Below, piece by piece: positions 62,008-64,000 of a stretch of DNA of 64,000 nucleotides. The stretch is from Acidobacteriota bacterium. GTDB taxonomy: Bacteria > Acidobacteriota > Blastocatellia > Pyrinomonadales > Pyrinomonadaceae. The position numbers were made by a program, and so were the translations under genes. The notes beneath the pieces are model-generated. The model did not search any database and was not told where the DNA came from. It saw only the letters and a program-made list of their open reading frames with translations. The stretch spans positions 1 through 64,000 of the forward strand of contig JAFDVK010000003.1 in assembly GCA_018269005.1 (NCBI GenBank), written 5' to 3'. Position 1 is the stretch's first letter. Every line of letters starts with the position of its first letter.

Positions 62008-62606
62008 TCGATCATCTCGAAGAATACGTTAAGGCCGTCGCCGCGCACTTTCGCGGGCTCGGGGTCGATTTTGCCGTGGTTGGCGGAATTGCCGTTTCGC
62101 TCCGTACGGTTGAGCGCTTCACAAAGGATGTTGATTTCGCCATCTCTGTCAGAGAAGATCGTGAGGCCGAGTCGATAGTAGAGTCGCTCCGCCAAGCGGG
62201 ATTTCGCATAGCAATGTTCCTCGAAAGAGACGAAGACGGCCGGCTCGCGACGGTGCGGCTTACGTCGGACGGCGATGTCGAGGTCTTTGTTGACCTCTTG
62301 TTTGCTACGTCCGGCATTGAGAATGAAATAATAGCCGATGCTACTCCGCTTGAAGTGTTCCCCGGATTTGTCGTTAAGATCGCTTCGGTCCCCTCGTTGA
62401 TCGCGATGAAGATTCTCTCGGCGGACTGGGAGACACGCCCCCAAGATGTCATCGACCTCCAATACCTCATCGCCGCCGCCAGCCCGGAAGACATCGTCAC
62501 CGCCGAAGGCCTCACAGCCCTTATTGTGGAACGCGGATACTGTCGGAGTAAAGACTTGAAAAAAGATCTCGACAGCTATATTGAGCGTTTTCGATCTGAG
62601 AATTGA
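62004..62606 (+). CDS. Nucleotidyltransferase (AbiEii/AbiGii-like)
   Basis: The 200-aa protein starts at TTG. Motif GVDFAVVGGIAVSLRTVERFTKDVDFAIS has the nucleotidyltransferase GG-x(9-13)-DxD-like pattern (VGG..., DVDF). VEVFVDLLFATSG supplies the third acidic residue, and AMKILSADWETRPQDVIDLQYLIAAA is the AbiEii/AbiGii C-terminal helix pair. Members act as toxins of TA or abortive-infection systems, or as other NTases. It overlaps the 71-aa gene; no other partner is near. Confidence 0.78.
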   Translation: MIDHLEEYVKAVAAHFRGLGVDFAVVGGIAVSLRTVERFTKDVDFAISVREDREAESIVESLRQAGFRIAMFLERDEDGRLATVRLTSDGDVEVFVDLLFATSGIENEIIADATPLEVFPGFVVKIASVPSLIAMKILSADWETRPQDVIDLQYLIAAASPEDIVTAEGLTALIVERGYCRSKDLKKDLDSYIERFRSEN

Positions 62607-62831
62607 CAGGTCGCCCACATGGTTGTCCGCGTTTCTGGCAGCGATGGGTCGTTGGGTTTTGTGTTCTGAAGGTGCAGCTCCGGTAATGACAAACACCTCA
62701 AGCGGCTGCCGATGTTAATGATCGTTCACTCGATGTCGACGTCCTGATACACGCTGTCGATTATCTGCTGCTTCGCAAAACCGATTCGAGGTTGTTATAC
62801 TTCCCAACGGCTGAATACATATTCATTTACT

Positions 62832-64000
62832 ATGAGCGAACGTGAACAAGTTCCGATGGATGTTGTGTTTGTCGGTGCGGGGCCGGCAAATCTTGCCGCT
62901 GCGCTGCACCTGAAGGCACAGATCAAACTGCACAACGAGATGGTCGAAAAGAGCTTGAAATTCGGAAAGCTTGTTGACGATCTTGAGATCGCGATCGTCG
63001 AAAAAGGCCCGGCCGTCGGGGCTCATATTCTGTCGGGTGCAGTGATGGATCCGCGGGCGATGCGCGAATTGATGCCGGATTTTCTTGGCGAAGGCTGTCC
63101 GGTCGATTCGGTCGTGACGGAAGATGGATTCTGGTATCTTGGTGAAAAAAAAGGACTTAATTCGCCGCTTGTCCCGCCGCCGCTCAAGAATAAAGGCAAG
63201 TACATCGTAAGCCTCAGCCGCGTCTGCGAATGGCTCGCCGAAAAATGCGAGGCCGCCGGTGTCAACATCTTTCCGGAGTTCCCCGCCGCCGAGGTCCTTT
63301 ACGATGAGAATAACGCTGTCATAGGCATCCGCACGGGCGACAAGGGGATAGATAAAGACGGCAAAAGGAAGCCGAACTATGAACCCGGCGTTGATATTCT
63401 TGCGAAGATTACAGTGCTTGGCGAGGGGTCGCGAGGTTCTCTTACAAAGCAAATTACCGCTCGTCTAGGGCTGGATGAGGCGAGCGAGACACAGGCATTT
63501 TCGCTCGGTGTAAAGGAGCTCTGGGAGCTGCCGGCCGGCAATTTTCCCGAAGGCAAGGTCGTGCACACGCTCGGCTTCCCGTCGGATACGAGAACCTACG
63601 GCGGCGGCTGGATCTACGGCCTAAAGAACAACATGGTCAGCATCGGCTATGTTACGGGGCTGGATTATGAGGACCCGCTCATCGATCCGCACGCAGAGTT
63701 TCAAAAATTCAAGACGCATCCAATGGTCGCTAGGGTGCTCGAAGGCGGCAAGATGGTGAAATATGGTGCGAAGACGATCAACACGGGCGGCTGGAACACG
63801 ATGCCGAAGCTTTACGCTGACGGCGTTCTGCTCGTCGGCGAATGTGCCGCGTTTCTGAACGGCCAGCGGATTAAGGGGATCCATCTTGCGATGAAGAGCG
63901 GGATGCTTGCCGCCGAGACCATCATTCACGCATTCGAGAAGGGAGATTTTTCATCCGAGACGCTAGCCGCTTATACGGAGAAAGTGACGTTCAGCTGGAT
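62832..64000 (+). CDS. Electron transfer flavoprotein-ubiquinone oxidoreductase (5' part, cut by window end)
   Basis: About 390 residues are visible. FVGAGPANLAAALHLKAQ is the FAD-binding glycine motif; SGAVMDPRAMRELMPDFL, SRVCEWLAEKCEAAGVNIFP, VLGEGSRGSLTKQ, HTLGFPSDTRTYGGGWIYGL, and VGECAAFLNGQRIKGIHLAMKSGMLAAETI are the ETF-QO pattern. The 4Fe-4S ferredoxin end lies beyond the window. It passes electrons from ETF (fatty and amino acid oxidation) to the membrane quinone pool. A weak TATACT at 62796 may be its -10. Confidence 0.93.
   Translation, partial: MSEREQVPMDVVFVGAGPANLAAALHLKAQIKLHNEMVEKSLKFGKLVDDLEIAIVEKGPAVGAHILSGAVMDPRAMRELMPDFLGEGCPVDSVVTEDGFWYLGEKKGLNSPLVPPPLKNKGKYIVSLSRVCEWLAEKCEAAGVNIFPEFPAAEVLYDENNAVIGIRTGDKGIDKDGKRKPNYEPGVDILAKITVLGEGSRGSLTKQITARLGLDEASETQAFSLGVKELWELPAGNFPEGKVVHTLGFPSDTRTYGGGWIYGLKNNMVSIGYVTGLDYEDPLIDPHAEFQKFKTHPMVARVLEGGKMVKYGAKTINTGGWNTMPKLYADGVLLVGECAAFLNGQRIKGIHLAMKSGMLAAETIIHAFEKGDFSSETLAAYTEKVTFSW

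Overview
The window reads as chromosomal DNA of a Gram-negative, meso-diaminopimelate-type bacterium, most likely Acidobacteriota of the Blastocatellia/Pyrinomonadales kind. This is inferred from the mix of families: a VWFA-related protein of the type common in Acidobacteria, many secreted carboxypeptidase-regulatory-like and TPR/peptidase proteins, an SLBB polysaccharide export protein, a TonB-type transducer with a zinc ribbon, orphan RHS fragments, and intergenic heptamer and 19-bp repeats. No 16S rRNA is present, so the phylum call is inference. Coding density is high on both strands, with many 1-4 bp stop/start overlaps. Shine-Dalgarno sequences are often weak or absent.

Layout. 0-3.9 kb: a heptamer array, a 19-bp repeat element, a promoter, a secreted protein, a second heptamer array and a secreted alpha/beta hydrolase. 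3.9-9 kb (minus): two amidohydrolases (one apparently a pseudoenzyme), a degenerate sensor-kinase-like protein and a membrane partner. 9-15.3 kb: SDR and metallo-beta-lactamase-fold enzymes, a coupled pair of tiny genes, a zinc-ribbon gene overlapping a polysaccharide export gene, and a matrixin-like protease. 15.6-28.5 kb: housekeeping genes purD, aroC, an EamA exporter, rsmD, recG, rpsT, a J-domain membrane protein, pabB, an APC permease, PilZ and murE. 28.6-37.9 kb: tRNA-Leu(UAG), a VOC protein, and the protein quality-control run tig-clpP-clpX-lon-engB-rho, closed by a strong terminator.

37.9-41.05 kb is the accessory region. It holds a mosaic 19-bp repeat, three orphan RHS-core fragments in one orientation, and between them a secreted carboxypeptidase-regulatory-like protein and two tandem paralogous secreted proteins of unknown family, all AT-richer than their surroundings. 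41.05-48 kb: a large TPR metallopeptidase, a repeat-rich gap, glgA, GNAT, purA, GNAT, tRNA-Lys(UUU) and a tiny secreted Cys peptide. 48-55.7 kb: a lipoprotein, a VWFA protein, two dipeptide-type ABC permeases, ubiE/menG coupled to a zinc-motif-less M16 protein, and the zinc-ribbon/TonB protein. 55.7-64 kb: small zinc-ribbon and DUF971 proteins, a membrane protein, glgP, a macro-domain protein, a DoxX-like protein, mtnA, a 71-aa/nucleotidyltransferase gene pair, and the start of ETF-ubiquinone oxidoreductase, cut by the window end.

How the genes fit together: tig/clpP/clpX/lon are a protein folding and degradation cluster, while engB and rho add ribosome assembly and transcription termination. 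glgA and glgP make and break alpha-glucan. aroC and pabB serve chorismate and folate synthesis. ubiE/menG and ETF-QO serve the quinone pool. The most unusual parts are the RHS-fragment island, the repeat element shared between the window's left edge and that island, several enzyme-family proteins that have lost their catalytic residues, and a few small coupled gene pairs.
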